DNA of 64,000 nucleotides from Macquaria australasica (GCA_005408345.1 SEMN01000158.1:434001-498000); one strand, 5' to 3'. Positions 1-13,788 are shown, counted from the stretch's first letter. Notes: a model not told the origin generated them from the letters alone. Program-made: numbers and translations.

Positions 1-456
1 ATGGTAGAGGGGTAATAGATTGTGAAAATGTCTTATTTCTCCTTAGTAAGTTTCTCCTTACGTCGGTGAGTCAGTTTTTGGAATTAGAACACTCCATGAC
101 TTCCAGAGCTACTCCTACAGGGCTCAGTAAACACACCATGGTCCACTTGCTCGGGTGCTACTTTAGGTTCTTTTGGTGCCAGAACTAAATGATCCATTCT
201 AAGTGACCATTCAGATTCCCCTTACTATATTTATATGTTTAATATAAGCTGATGTTTTTTTGCCATATGTGGAAGGCTCTGCAGCCATCCAAAGGTTTAA
301 CACACTTCAGTATCCTTCTCTTTGCCTCTCTGTTGTATGTCTACCTCTGCGTGTCATCTCTTTTAGCCCAAAAGCTAGTCTCCTAAATCCATATTAAAAT
401 AATTCGGAAAAACATGTGCATGCAAACACATCACATCAGATCTGATCATACATACT

Positions 457-457
<1 letters not shown>

Positions 458-529
<72 letters not shown>
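458..529. repeat. AC dinucleotide microsatellite
   Basis: About 36 units of AC, interrupted once near 495-500 by CCTACA. Dense, long AC/GT tracts are typical of teleost DNA. The short open frame across it (Cys/Val repeats) is a by-product of the repeat and not a gene. Confidence 0.98.
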
Positions 530-530
<1 letters not shown>

Positions 531-1514
531 TATACAGTACATAGTCAAATATACACACATCTATTCATTTACATTAACACATATCAAGCCTATACAACTA
601 CAAACTTATTAACAATGCAATAATTGTTAAGTAGATGATTATCTACCTTTAAAAATGTCAACAATACAACTATTGTATTATTTTTACAAAACAGTCCTAA
701 CTCAAGGTCTTCGTACTAGCTTTTTCTGAAGCTTTCAACCACATCACACGCTGATGTTTATCTCTCACTTCATCCCGGATCAGTTAAGTTTGATTTAATG
801 TCTTCATGTTTAGCTTCATGTGGGACAGTGTTTGTATAAAACATCCAACAGGAAATATTAAAGACCACTCACATACTTCATCAACAGTGGTGGAATGCTA
901 TTACAGTAACGTCTCTTAAAACCATGTATCCCAATAAACAGCCGCTTATTTTGGCAAAACGTTAAAAAAAAATAATTCCTTCGTAATAGCCTAAATATTT
1001 TCAGGAAATGTTATAAATTACTCCCAAAATATCTAATTGTTTTGCTCCTCTTGAGTCACAGTTGATACAAACCAGGCTTGTATCAGCGGCTCTGTTGATG
1101 AGGTTGCCGAGCAACAGCGGGATACAGGAAGGGAGTGGGAGTGGCTTCATGGGTAACACAGGGAGCTGTTTCAGGGTTATGACCCCAAAGAAAAGGACAC
1201 ACATCCAAACAGAGATAGGCTGAGGCGTTGACATGTACACAGTTGTCTTGTCTCAAGGATTATAAAACAGAGTTTGAGCTTGAACTCGCTAAACTCCACA
1301 GTTAAACTCTACTCGAAGTTCTAATTGATGCTGTCTGTTTAGAAAATGAATTGTAAAAGTTAAGATTTGCTGTCTTACTGACATGAATGTTATGTTGCTC
1401 TGGTGGGTTTCAGTTTTTAAAGCTGTTTTCCCCAAAATCTTCTTAAAGTACACACATTGTATGGGTGGGACTTAATAAAAAAAAAGAAAAAATAGACACA
1501 GGTTATATAGTTCT
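530..1514. other. Unique AT-rich DNA, no gene seen
   Basis: No splice-framed coding stretch, RNA gene or repeat that I recognise. Short runs of A at about 965-972 and 1478-1493 only. Confidence 0.6.
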
Positions 1515-1772
1515 GAAATTATTTGTTTATTAATTGATTTGTTATTGACAACAATTTTCATAATCTCTCAAGTTTAGGTCCTTTATCCAGCTTCTCAAAT
1601 GTGAGGATTTACTGCTTTTCTTAATTTTATATCATTGCAAATCAAATACCTGTGGATTTTGGATTGTTGGTCGGACAAAACAAGCAGTCTGAAGATGTCA
1701 CCTTGTGTACTAATAAACATTTTTCACATTTTGTAAATGAAACAATTACTTGATTAATTGGAAAAATAAATG
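1515..1772 (-). mobile_element. PR-4 repeat copy (non-autonomous hAT-like), reverse
   Basis: Read on the minus strand this matches the copies at 50335-50603 and 60868-61150: a run close to TGTTTTGTCCGACCAACAAT is followed by a block reading AAGCAGTAAATCCTCACATT and AGAAGCTGG. This is the widespread fish repeat whose intact copies begin AGGGCTGCAACTAA and end with its inverted copy, which I take to be a short non-autonomous hAT-type DNA transposon. Both termini are degraded here, so the ends are approximate. Confidence 0.7.
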
Positions 1773-4700
1773 AAAATCCCAACATCATAGTTTCTTGTGA
1801 TCTCATTAACTTGAGTGCTTTATATAGTGCTCATATTTCGGGTTTTAATCCTGCTGTTCTAATTATAACATAATTTTGAGACCTTTAACATTTCCCTCTC
1901 TGGAGAATAAGAAGAAACCCTGGCCTTTAAACAAAATTCACTCTTGACAGTAATATTTCTTTATGAGCACGTGAGTGTAGTTGTAGTTGTAGATGTTGTT
2001 GTCAGTCGTCCAGTTTTTAGCTCCTTAACATATCTGGGTCACTGAGAACATGTCAGGCAAGTTGACATTTTACTTTCATCTCCCGCAATCCCTCCCGGGG
2101 ACACCAAACTGTTGACTCACACAAGTACTTACCTGACCGTGACAGCAGTTCATGTTTTCAGGACATGGTAAAAATCCATGTTTTGAAGGCCATAAATCTT
2201 TTAAATTACTTGTTTAAGTAATCAGTTCTTGCAACATTCTTTTTAAAAAATTAATAAAAAACTAGACCCTTTTTGGTTCTCGTCCATACACTTTGCTCGG
2301 TCAGTCTTGACACAGCCACTAGTAATGCTCTAACCTTCCCATGTGAAGCACAGATAACACCACCTGTCTTGGTTGCTATTCCCCCGTCTTTCGACCCATC
2401 TTGACATTTCTGCAGGCCGGCCTCACGTTTCTTGAGGTCATGAGTTCAGCGTGTCAGACTCTGCAGAGTGCTATGATGAGTAGAACCAGCAAATGTTATT
2501 TCATGTCACAACGAGAACACGGCAGATGCTGAGAGGAGAGCAACCCAGGACAGAACATGGGGTAAAAAAAGGGGGTAAAGCGTGGATGTAGACTTGTCAG
2601 GAGAGAGTCATCTTTTGTGTGTTTTGGTGGGATGGTTTCATTTATTCACCAGCAGATGTTCAGCAGAGACTCAGAGGATCCTCTTCTCACTCAGTGGATG
2701 AGAGTTGGGCTGTCTTCAGATTGACGTTAGTGTCAAACAACACACCCTCCTCAATCATCTCAGTGAGACTATTACACTGGCACAGTGGGGGTGCCGACCC
2801 AGAAAAGTACACAGTGCCGTCCAGCCATAAACAACAGCAGTGCAGTGCAACATCATTCATCAGCGCACTGCGTTAGCCAAATACGTGCAAGCGTGCATTC
2901 CTGGTAGATTGCTCTTTACTTGAACAGCATATTTCTAGTGTTGACTTTAAAGTCGTTCAGACTTTAAAATGAGGAGAAAATGATGGAGTTGGGATAACTT
3001 TTTAGAGTTATAATCTCCTCTTCACCCCGATGTAGTGTTCTGACATCTGTTAAGCCTTCAAACTCATGGATCCATCACTCAGACTGGACCATCTCAATCT
3101 TTTTTCATCTTCTCGTCAGTATTTGTAGCTCCTCTCGTTTTTAACACATTCAACTGTTGCATGTTCAGGTGAAAAGACTACATGATAAATGCCAACGGTG
3201 TGAGTCCTTTCAGTTGCCTTGCACACACATTATTTGAATAGATGCCAGTTTATTCAGTTAACAGCGTCTACATTCACTGTTATAAACACTTGTTGCTTGG
3301 TTAGTCTTTCCAGGGGGAAAAATCCTTTGCTGAACAGGAAGAGATGCATCTTACATTTTGAGTTTGTTTGAAATAAATTGAAGAAAAGCCGGTTAGTTTT
3401 CATAAGCAGCTTGATGTTTATAAAAAGCAGTCACACAAGTATGTCGCATATTACTACTTCAACTTCTTGTACAATAAGCACAAAAGGTCATTTAATCATT
3501 TTCATAATGGCTTTTCATAAGGACTAATTATTGGCTAGTGCATGCACCAAATGTAATTAAAAAATGTGATAATCAGATGCAATATAAAACCCCATAAGTT
3601 ACATGTGACCTCAATAAGATTGTGGTTTATAAAACCAAGTGTTGTTGTTAAAGAGAGACATGCATTAAGCTATGTAAACGTCTTTGTCTTTTGCCGTTAA
3701 GTTGTCGGCGTGTTGTTCTTTTCTCTTGTTGGGTTCCTCTGTGTTACATTCCTGAGGAAAGTCACTAGTAAATACGACAGGGTGGAGTGGCTCTAATACG
3801 ACTTTGAACTTTCACATAGAAACGAATAAAACAAATCAGAAACTCATTCATTGCCGCTGGCGAGGACGTGGCTTTGAGCAACACATTTTACAGCCTTTGG
3901 AACCAAGTTCTTCTTTCCCTCAGATGATCTCTAATGACTTTCAAAAGGACAGTGCTTCACCGTAATGTATTTATTAACTGTTTTTACTCTTTTTCAAACT
4001 TCAGTTGTCCTTGAAAGTATTTTGCCTCTTTGACTTTTCAGACTCAGCCTTTGCAAACCTTTCTGAGACTTGGAAACCACCCAGTGGATCCAACACTACA
4101 GTCCTGATGAATTCATCTTTTGTCTGACGTGACATACTCTACCAGAGCAGGTGGAACTATTTTTAAAGGCAACATTTAATTGATTAAAGTAACTAATTAA
4201 CTATGCTGTTTATATTTTTTTTACATGCTAATACTTGACAAAAAGTTTGGCACATTATTCTTATTTTGCACAACTTTTATTTTTTATTTTTCGCTGAGTG
4301 ACCTAAGAACTGACAAAACACAACTGTGCACCATCCTCCACAGCTCCTTTGGCATCCAACCAATTTCACCTTCTCTGTGGAGGTCTCCTGAGAAATAGCT
4401 GCAAAATAATCGCTCTTCATGGTGCTCTGGCCCGGCCCCAGCAGCAGCAGAATCCTGAATGGGAATGTCTGCAGAGAGGTTTATGGCCCTGCCTCTGTGC
4501 TGTGGGAGTCAGAGGGGTCACGTTTGTGTGGATATCAACAGGATTTACAGCACAATAGCAGTCAAGTCTTCCGCTTTGATCCAGAGGGTGTGACACAGGG
4601 TGCAGGTCGAATTTGTTTCTGCCAGGCTCCCTGTTGCTTTTTGTCAAGCCTCCTTAACAGGGGAGGAAGTTATTTTTAGTTTATTTTTCATTATGGGGGA

Positions 4701-5565
4701 GTCATCTGTCAAAGACAGCAAATGTATCGCGCCCATGAGCACTGTAATTCTTAAAGCCGTCTAATAGTAACAGGTTTTAACCCTGCAGCCTGACACTGTA
4801 ATGTTACACCATGTGTGTGAAAACCAATGTAAACATGGTAAATAATTCTGAAATATAAGGAAGATGTTTTCAACTGGAATGCAAAAAACATTGCGTAGTT
4901 GTTGTTGGGAAGTCATCGGATTAAATGTTCCAGGTTATTATCAATTGGAGCTTTTGAAGGCTCTTGACATGACCTTACTTGCAATAAGCATATTTGTGGA
5001 TTCAAAACATTGACATGAAACTCAGCAAACAAAAACATTCCAAAATCACATGCCAGTTAATCAGAGATTTATTTATTTGTCTGGCAAATTATTTCCTTAT
5101 TAAAAAAAAAAAAAAAAATGTATGATGTCCTTCCACAGTGTGCCCAATTTAAGGAGGTTTTCAATTTCTTTTAGTCATTCCATGCTTTTGATTTTGGTTA
5201 TGGAAATTCTCAAATAAGACTGATTAAAAACTTGGAATAAGTCTTTCAAAGTAAATATCTCGAGACCAGTCAGTGTCCCTGACATTAGTCCTGTATGACG
5301 TGTTTGGAAACACTAAAGGCTGAAATGTTCCCCACTTCAAGTACGATTTGAGTTCCTCTAATCTGTGTCATTTTTGTGTTTTCTCCATGGAAATGTCAAA
5401 ATAAACAAACCATAATCTTGCCCTGAGGAGAAACAATAGAGCTGGAAGAGCCTGACCTTGCAGTGATACAGAGGCAGATTGAGTTGAAACAAGTGGCTGA
5501 TAGACTCTGTTGACTGCACTGAGAGCAGACTGTAGATCACACATTTTTCATGTGATGATGTAAAG
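1773..5565. other. Unique intergenic or intronic DNA
   Basis: No gene recognised. The GC-richer part at about 4349-4720 has overlapping short frames on both strands but no similarity I know and no convincing splice framing. It could be a conserved non-coding element, but that is a guess. A 17-base A tract lies at 5102-5118. Confidence 0.5.
5102..5118. repeat. Poly-A tract
   Basis: Seventeen consecutive A residues. No retroelement body is recognisable immediately upstream, so I do not treat it as a retroposon tail. Confidence 0.9.
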
Positions 5566-6063
5566 CAGTGTTTTCCAACCAGGGGCATTTCTACCTCAAG
5601 GGACACTTCTGCAGTTTCCACATGGAAAATTGTGACGCTCAGCTAATTTAAAAAAAAAAAAATAGAAATGATGATTTTATAAAATATATCCTCATTATGT
5701 TTGTGTTCAGGAGAAAAATCAAAACACAAGTAACATTACAGATGTGTGTGATTCTTATAGTTATTGTCACAATAACTTACCAACTCAGTTTTCCAGCAAC
5801 CTGAGTCAGCTGTAAGTTGATTAAGACTGCAAAAAGACAACAAAAAGCAAAAAGTAAAGACACTGTAAATGGTTGAAACAACCAGTTTCTGTCACTCCAA
5901 ATGGCAGTAGTACAAATGCAAACTTGGCCAAAACTACAATAAAATACCACTGAACAATACCAGCAGGCCAACCCTTCTGTCAAAGGGGTATGATAAACGG
6001 GTACTTAGGCCCATCTGATAGGGCTGTGGGGGTACATCAGACAAAAAAGGTTAGGAACCACAG
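5566..6063. mobile_element. 498-bp TIR element with decayed 8-bp TSD (hAT-like MITE)
   Basis: The left end reads CAGTGTTTTCCAACC and the right end GGTTAGGAACCACAG, imperfect inverted copies of the fish hAT-type terminus CAGTGGTTCCCAACC. The flanks are ATGTAAAG (5558-5565) and ACGCAAAG (6064-6071), matching at 6 of 8 positions with both differences T/C transitions, as expected for an old 8-bp target duplication. There is no transposase, so it would be a non-autonomous copy. The mutated ends and TSD suggest an old insertion. A fragment of the same kind of terminus is at about 61741-61818. Confidence 0.72.
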
Positions 6064-8463
6064 ACGCAAAGGACATGAAAAACATTCAAAAGGCCAGTTT
6101 TCTACCCCAAATTAGAAAATAAATTACCCTAACCCTAACTGTTCAGATATTTCTAGTAGCTACAACCTACAAACCTTTCTTGAATAACTAAAATATTTAT
6201 CATGTCATTTTGTGTTAAGTGAATTCCTTCTGTCTGCTAATACTTTCTGAGAGGTTTTGGGCCAATTACTGTCAAATAAGGGTGGAAATTCTTCTTCAAT
6301 TTCGCTTCTTCAGATGAAGTAACCCTGAGCTTTGACAAGGACGATCCTGTCAGAAACTCACATCAGAATCATATCATGGTCATGTACCTTCGATAGCATG
6401 TTCCAGGATGTACTGACATAGCAGTGTGCGATATGACAAGCGCCAAGATGTCGTGGAGGATGGCAGTGTCCTAATTCAGACTACCGTACCTTGCTATCAA
6501 GAGCAAAGTGCTGCATGGCGTTGTGCTCCTCCAGTTCTAAACCTTGATCCAGTCTATCACATGGACACATAGTCCAGATTCAGAGATACCATGGAGGAAT
6601 ATAAGGCACAATAATGTTAAGAGACATGTTCAGTCAAAGAAACAACATAACTCCAATGTGACAAAAATAAGTATAAAAATGGGTCTATATCTGTTATTAT
6701 TATTATTCTGTGTCTTGTCAACACGCCAGTTCTGCTTCTTCTTCTGGTTTGTACATTTTCCATGTCTTTTTGTAAAGCACTTTTTCTAACATCAAGTGGT
6801 CATATCAAGTTGAATTATTAATATTATTATTATTGAATATATATAAATTGTTTTACAAACATGGGAGAGATTGGGGAAGCAAGTCAGAATTGAACTTGAA
6901 GACGTGAATTCAGCCTTATTGGCCAACTGGCTAATACACACCTATAGCACTAGTCATTTAGTGTAGTGACATTATGCACTACATACATACTACATCCCCA
7001 TATGCACACATCTACAAATACCCCAAGTCTATCTGAAAGCCAGCTGTTGATTTCAGTGTCACAATTGCACTGTGTGTGTTTTGCCTGTAAAGCAGATGAC
7101 CTTTGCTTACACCTTAAGTCAATACTTTCACCTCTCTCCACCCTGCTGTGTAAAGCCGGAGGAATGCCATATGAATCCTAAAATCATACCTCCTGCAGGT
7201 GTTTCTGCTGTTTTGATACACCTTGGATAAGGCCCTTATCACAGCCCCGGCTTCCTATCTGCTTTCCCGCATCAGTTAAAGCCATTGTTTGTTTGGGGAT
7301 GGGAGCTGTGTTTGGCCCCCGGGAGCCATCCTGATCTCTGTGAAAGTCTGTCACGGTCAACGCTGAGGAATGCTTGTTGACTGGGAGGATAGGAAAACCT
7401 GCTGAGATATGATTATTAACACAGTCCTGGGTATTATATCAGGTTACACCGGCCCTGATGGAAAATATAGCAAATCTTAATACTTCATGGTTAGAAGTGC
7501 CTTGTTTTTCACCAGCATCTCTGGAGGGATTTAGCTTATAGTGAGGTATGTGTAAAGGATTGAATTTCTACCTCTAAGACCTGCAGATAGAAATCTGAAT
7601 TTCCCATTTTGTGGATGTTTTACTTTGGTATATTTTTGGTACCGGTGGCCCCATAGAAAACATACCCTAACACTGTCAATACAAGGGCTTCCTTTACTCA
7701 TTAAAGGCCCACCCCAGTGAAATTTTTTTTTCCACCTTTCTGTTTGTTTATAAATCACTGTGAATTTAAAAAACTATGAATGAGCAAAAACATATTGATG
7801 GCACAAATTTCCTTCTCCTTGAGCAAGTGTATAGATACTTTTGAGAACTAAGTTACTTTTATACTGCTAAACCCAAATACCAGGAGGCATTTGGTACTGT
7901 ATTATACCTGGGTGGCCATCTACACAAATCAGCTCGTGCAATTATCAAAAAGCCAATTAAACATTAGATTCCATATGCTTATATTTAATATGCTACCATC
8001 TGTGTACAGTTACAGACATGGTCAGACATGATGTGTGTAGCCCATCACATTGTCAACCAAAGCTCTGGTATCACTTTAATTGTTGATATTTAGTGATCAT
8101 GAAAGCTAAGTTTTGGCGTGGTTTCAAACCCCATTTGTGATGCTATTTATGGTCTGCATTTTTTCTGCAACAACCATTCAATTCATTTGCATTCAGTAAT
8201 TGCCTGTCTGTATATGTATAGTTTTCATCGTTACTGGTGGGGTCCACCATTCTCGTACAGGCTTCAAAATGTCTTCACATGCAAAAGGAATTCACAGGAA
8301 ATTATGAATGCATGTACTTCAGTGTTACTGTTTGTATTTTTATATCTTTGATAAAACCCTGCCTGTCTACTAAGAGCTCTCTGCAGCCTTATCAGAGCTG
8401 CAATAACTGACCTTTTTGGCCACTTGGGGTCAGCAGAAACGAGTTGTGAACACAACATTGACA
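6064..8463. other. Unique DNA, no gene
   Basis: Contains a minimal interstitial CCCTAACCCTAA at about 6127-6139 and short ATT repeats near 6695 and 6830. The stretch 7171-7470 is more balanced in base composition and motif-rich (see the GATA palindrome). No coding exon is supported. Confidence 0.5.
7226..7240. promoter_or_regulatory. Palindromic GATA pair, candidate enhancer core
   Basis: GATAAGG-C-CCTTATC is a perfect inverted repeat of two GATA-factor sites (AGATAA-like cores) around a single C. It lies in a non-repetitive stretch (about 7171-7470) that also holds a CACCTT and TATTAAC-type motif. GATA palindromes bind GATA factors with high affinity in known systems. That this one is used is inference. 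Confidence 0.3.
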
Positions 8464-8790
8464 TATATCACATTTTAAGTTGATATGGCAAACCTGGCCA
8501 CCTGATGAATGTAAATCCAATTTTCACTGTCCTTTAGCTCTGTTTTTGGTCTCTACCAACTCCTGATATCTGCTAAATGCTCCACAGCGTTATGAGAGCG
8601 GTGAGAGAGACCTAAAACAGTAAAGTTGGGGACCAGACAGCTAAACAACAAGCTGAAACTCACTGTGAAGCAGAGGAGAGCCACAGGTTTGGATGATAAA
8701 CCTCTGTAGGTTCATCACTACGAGTGACCCCTTTCACTTTGTCACATTGTTTTCACATTGCCGCTTTAAATTACAGCTGAAGCACATGCA
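8464..8790 (+). mobile_element. PR-1 repeat copy, forward
   Basis: The copy starts with TTTTAAGTTGATATGGCAAA, continues through CTCTGTTTTTGGTCTC, ACTCCTGATAT and GCTAAATGCTCCAC, and ends near AGTGACCCCTTTCAC. The same blocks occur in the reverse direction at 28530-28915, 43711-44100 and 59512-59636 and in part at 24341-24440. I recognise this as a very common percomorph short interspersed repeat without coding capacity. Its class (SINE or MITE) is not evident here. Confidence 0.78.
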
Positions 8791-11696
8791 TTATATTTGT
8801 CACTGAGGTTAAACTGAGGTTTAATGGCCACTGGTCATTAAAAAAGCATTTTTGGCACTGGTAGGGATTTTTATCCACGGATCAGGTTTATATATTACAA
8901 GGGATAAATGGAAGAATCTCCGTAGATGTCGTCAAGGGAAAAAACTCCTTTAACTGTGCTGTTGTGTGGAAAAGTACTCGTGCCATTCACACAGCATGAG
9001 ATCAGATCCTGGTGACTTTTTGAAAAACAATGAGGTGATGAATCCTCTCAGCTTACGGTCTGTTCGGCTGCTCTGTAAACAAATACAGGAGTTGCTGTTC
9101 TTTTTGAGAATAGAAGTTTGGGTAGCTGCTCAAGTCATGTTTGCTGCCCTCAGTGATCAACATGTGTGGGTAAGAATTATAACTTTAAGGTTATTTGAAG
9201 ATAATTTGCCAATAGCACAAATTCAAAGGATCTTTCACTCATTCATTTTTTTCTTCCTCCCATTTGTTTTTTCACTTTCTCATCCATGTGCTTTTGTGTG
9301 ATGAGACAGCATTCACCCTGCATGAGCTGGTCAGGGCCACGAGGCAACAACACAATATGGGTTCAATTTCTGTCTTTATTGGACCATCTAAAGAAAAACC
9401 TACTCCATGTGCTCCCTGCCAGGTCATGTCCTCAGTCACAGGTTCAGTGCCATTTGGCTTAAAGACTGTCCAACATCTTGAGTCATCATCTCTTTTGCAC
9501 TACTTGGCTTTGAAGAGCACACAACAGCAATACCTTTACTGATAGACACCGTATTGCATAACCGGCACACATGTGCCCCAGCTGTTCAGCTTGTTTTTAA
9601 TGGTGATATGGAGTTTTCCCCTGGCATCTCTTGTTTGTACCTTTTCATCATTCAGCACTGACTTTTTATTATTGAGGCACTATGGGACACCAAAAGGCCT
9701 CTAATACAGTCTAGTTTGTGTAAAACATTATTATTTATATCCAACATATTCTATTAGTAATGAAAATAGATTACAAGCAGGTTATTGGTAATTTGCTGTG
9801 GATTGTGCTCTATTTTTGACAGATTTACCAACTTTACTCATTACTCATAAAATTTGACCTTGGCATCAACCTGTCCTACCATAAAATATGTTTTCACATG
9901 GATATGATTCCAAAGGTCAGCGCATTGTGCAATAAACTCAGTTCAAATTAATTGACTGAGGATGCCATCAGCACAGTTCAAAGAATCATAATGCCTCTGA
10001 ATCTGTTCGGCATCAAGTAGCATCAAAAAAATTGAATCCGCCCAAGGACATGAGTAATTTCCCGGAGCAATCCTGAGCTGTTGCACATGCTGTTTTATCA
10101 GGACTCTCAGCCTGTGAGCAAGTTTCGTAGCTGTTTGGGACTGTGAGATGAAGAAGGAACGTGAAACAGGGGGCCAGTAAAGTCTCTGATTAAGACTATA
10201 GGCATGTTTTTTGAAGCCAGAAACTTCTTTGTGTCATTCATATTTAGCCTATCAATAACACAACTCCAAACCATGTCGCTGATATATTGAGACCACTTTC
10301 TACTACTGGACACTAATATTTTACTTTATTTGCTGATATACATATGTTGGAATACATATGAGGAATTTTCTAAAATGTTAGTGACATGTGAAACACAGGA
10401 CTACAAAAATATAATCCAGAAAGTTCTGGGTAACTGTTTTATTCAGCAGCAGTAACTTTATGCCAGTGGGGTTTGTACGTTGCAGGGAAGTTGTGCTAAG
10501 TCACTGAAGCCCAGTGATTTACTACAATGCCTTCGGCCCTGTTATTGTATGTGCAGGTAAGCCTATTTCTCTCCAACCTGCCATTTACACCCCAGGTGGA
10601 TAAGCCCCACAGGCATGCGGGATATTTGTCACAGTGATGGAGCATGTAAAGACTCAATTTTGAGGAATGTGCCAACGCTGAATGACTTGCGGTCTGACTT
10701 CTGAAGAATGCTGGGCATGATTTACTGTGAGTAGGTGTAGCATGTGTATGGACCAGTACAAGAGACACTTCTCTACACGGCGAAAAACAAATATTTGGGA
10801 AACTCCAGTGGTTTTTCACTGCAGAAGTGATTACATAAAACGAGAAGCCAACTGTGTAACTGTGGTCAGAAAACAGGCAGAAAAAAGGGAGAAAGATGGA
10901 GCGAAAGAATGAAATTCAGAGCGCATGTGGCTCACATGTGTCTCCCAGCTCCAGCCTCTTGTTGTGCGGATTTGCATACAGAGCGGCACATGAAAGATGC
11001 AGCCCAGACAAACAATGGACAGATGAGTTATTAGATGCATGAGGCTGCTGTCAGAGAAAGTCAGAGCAGAAATTAAATGCCACTTTGAACACCCAACTGG
11101 TGTTTACTGGAAGAGAGCAGGAATGCAAAGAATGTCTGCTGTCTGAGTTTGTCCCTGAATGAAAGGTGCTCATAAAACTTGTCCCAGGCAACCTTTGAAA
11201 CTGTCTTCATTTCAGAAGATGGATGCTGGGAATCCCCATGTGTCTATATCCCTTTACGGATTAAATGAAATGAAATATCCATTGCACGTATGAGATGGGA
11301 ATTAAGAAGTCCCCCACAGACAGTCTTAACCTACTGTGCAGACATTTGCAGCTGAGGTGCATTGCAGACCACAAGTCAAAGAGTCAACTGTATGCGCACC
11401 CCACAAAATGTATTTGACAATAATAAAGGTAAGTAAAAGACTTCAGTCACCCAGTCCTGACATACAATTAAACCGTCGAGGATAAAAAAACAAAACCAAG
11501 CTAAAAGCTTTTTTTCCATTGTCTTTCTGTTTTGGTGATAACAACTGAACCATCACCTTGACAAGTGAGTAACTCTATCTGCTGAGGAAAGCCACAAGTT
11601 GTGGTTGAAAGCTTTGGAAACACAAAGTAAGTGGCCCTTGTGCTGAGATTTTTTTGCCCATACCTTGTGTTAGCATAACCGTACCTTCCAAAGCTC
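8791..11696. other. Unique DNA, no gene
   Basis: The longest frames (111 and 107 codons) have no recognisable protein character and lack consistent splice framing. Nothing else seen. Confidence 0.5.
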
Positions 11697-12112
11697 ATGG
11701 CTAGGATGGCAATGTCGGTCACCACTTTGGTCCAAATATCTCAACAACTACTGGATGGATTGCCATGAAATTTTGTCCAGACACTCATGGTCCCCAGAGG
11801 ATGAATCCTAATGGCTTTAGTGATCCCCTGACTTTTCTCCAACGCCACGAAATATCTGCAAAACTAATGAGATTCATATCAGTCTCAGCTGTACTTGTAC
11901 TGTGCTAATTAGCAAATGTTGGCATGCTAAAATGCTCAACTAAGCTTGTGATCATGGTAAACACAATACCTGCTTAGTATCAGCATGTTAATGTTGCCAC
12001 TGTGAGTATGTTAACATGCTGATGTTAGCATTTAGCTCAAAGCAACGTTGTGCCTAAATACAGCCTTACAGAGCTGCTAGCATGGCTGCAGACTCTTAGT
12101 TTAATTTTGTGT
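11697..12112 (+). mobile_element. PR-2 repeat copy 1, near complete
   Basis: Contains GGATGGCAATGTCGGTCA, then CTCAACAACTACTGGATGGA, TTGCCATGAAATTTTG, a block of TTAGCATGCTAA-type steps, and the right end GAGCTGCTAGCATGGCTG followed by CAGACTCTTAG. Two further copies lie at 32180-33460 and 57640-58303, each interrupted by other DNA. It is an abundant percomorph repeat of roughly 0.4-0.5 kb with no ORF. I cannot assign a transposition class from this copy. Confidence 0.82.
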
Positions 12113-13740
12113 TGCAGCAAAGCAGCTAGCCAGTCATGACCCACCCCAAAACAAAACAAGGTTTAGTTTTTATGTTTCAAGTCAAATTCAGAGACAGTTG
12201 AGCACTTTGACTTGTGTTGTGCTGCATATAGCCTACACTGAAAATGTCCGTAAATAGGGTTAAATCCAGATCTAGGATCTAACTGTGCTGAGTAGCAACT
12301 TACTTCACTTACTCTCTTTTGTACGATTTGTAACCTTTTAACATGATGATCAATGTTGGCGCAAATAATATTTGGACATCCTTTATTTTAACAAGCCTCT
12401 TGCCAAGTGTCCAGTTTCCAGTCCTCCTCGTGTGAAAGCTAGGTTCAAAACTTCTCCATAATCTGGCTGAGACATATCCTGGCACTTTTAAATGCCACAT
12501 AGTGCAAAAAGTGTTGGGAGAGTGAACATTTTTAGAGATTATTACTGTGAAGGCTGTGGAAAGACGTGCAAAATATACATGCAGCAATCCACCCTGACAC
12601 TTTGGTCAGGACGCTTCGTCTGCAGGGGAAGGGTTGTCTTTCAAGCCAATAAATTAAGCTCACATGAAGATGAACTCAGTGAACCCAAACGTAGACTGAC
12701 TGTCCCTCATTTGTTCAGAGTCAACCTCCCTGAAATACCTGGTGCTAGGAGCATATAATGATGCCCCCTGATCCTCGCCAGGACTCTGGAGTCCTTGCTT
12801 TCCAAAATAAAGTTGGCCTCATTCACCTCCTTTCATAGTTTAGCAACTGGCATGCATGGTTCGAATTAAAAGATGCCCTGAAAACAGTCACAGTTATGGT
12901 TGGAACAGTGAATCAGCACAGAGATGCTGATGTGAGCAGATCTTAAAAACTTAAACCAATGTCTAAATGTTTAAAGTTTGGCTTGGCTTAGTTTTTCCAT
13001 AGCTTCCTGACTACAATGAACTGTAAGACGTACATTATAGCTCAAGACTATGAGAAATTCAGCCAATTTAAACAACAATCTGAGGCATATTCATGTAAAT
13101 AATTGTTCTTTTACTTGAAAGCTTTCACATTTGCTGGTCTAAACAGCCTATCTGCGACCTCTGTCACCCAGGAAGTGATGCATTTTATGTTTCCAGCAGC
13201 AGTAGCAGTGGTTTGAAATAAACAGGACAAGACCTGCAATTAACATAAGCAGCGGCAGCCACAGTGGCTGAAAAAAGAAAAGAGCTCCACCTACAGAAAC
13301 TCACACTTCATTAACCAAAACAATCCAAGAAAGACGACGACACGGTACTGGACTCACTCTTTGACCAAAACGTTGACAGAAAGAGGATAAAAGAGTGAGA
13401 GGGTTTGTTTTTCATACTTGTGGGGTAGAGGAACTAATTGTTTCGAGCAGTGTATATACTTTTGTATATGGCTTTGAGTCACATCCTTCTAGTCCAGCTA
13501 AACTGAGAAAATGGGGAATTTACTTTGAATTTAACTTTAGAGCAGAGCAGCACTTATCATTTAGTACTCTTATTTCTGCTGCTGATGAAAAGTGACTAAT
13601 TCAAAATGCAGATGCCATTTAAATATGCACCTTGTTTTAATTGGGTGAGATCCCTATAACATTCCTTTTTCTTTATTTTTGAAGGCATGATCCATACACC
13701 CTGGTCACATTGCTGGCCGTGTGACTAAGCATTTTGCTCC
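12113..13740. other. Unique DNA, no gene
   Basis: No repeat or exon recognised. An 88-codon frame at 12492-12758 overlaps another frame on the opposite strand and resembles nothing I know. Confidence 0.5.
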
Positions 13741-13788
13741 ATGTTGAGGCTTATTTTGAAACATACAGTCAATTTAGCAGGAGTTGGA

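Noticed and set aside
6127..6139. Telomere-like CCCTAACCCTAA (also near 19034)
   Set aside because: Only about two units, which is expected by chance in 64 kb and is not an interstitial telomere array.
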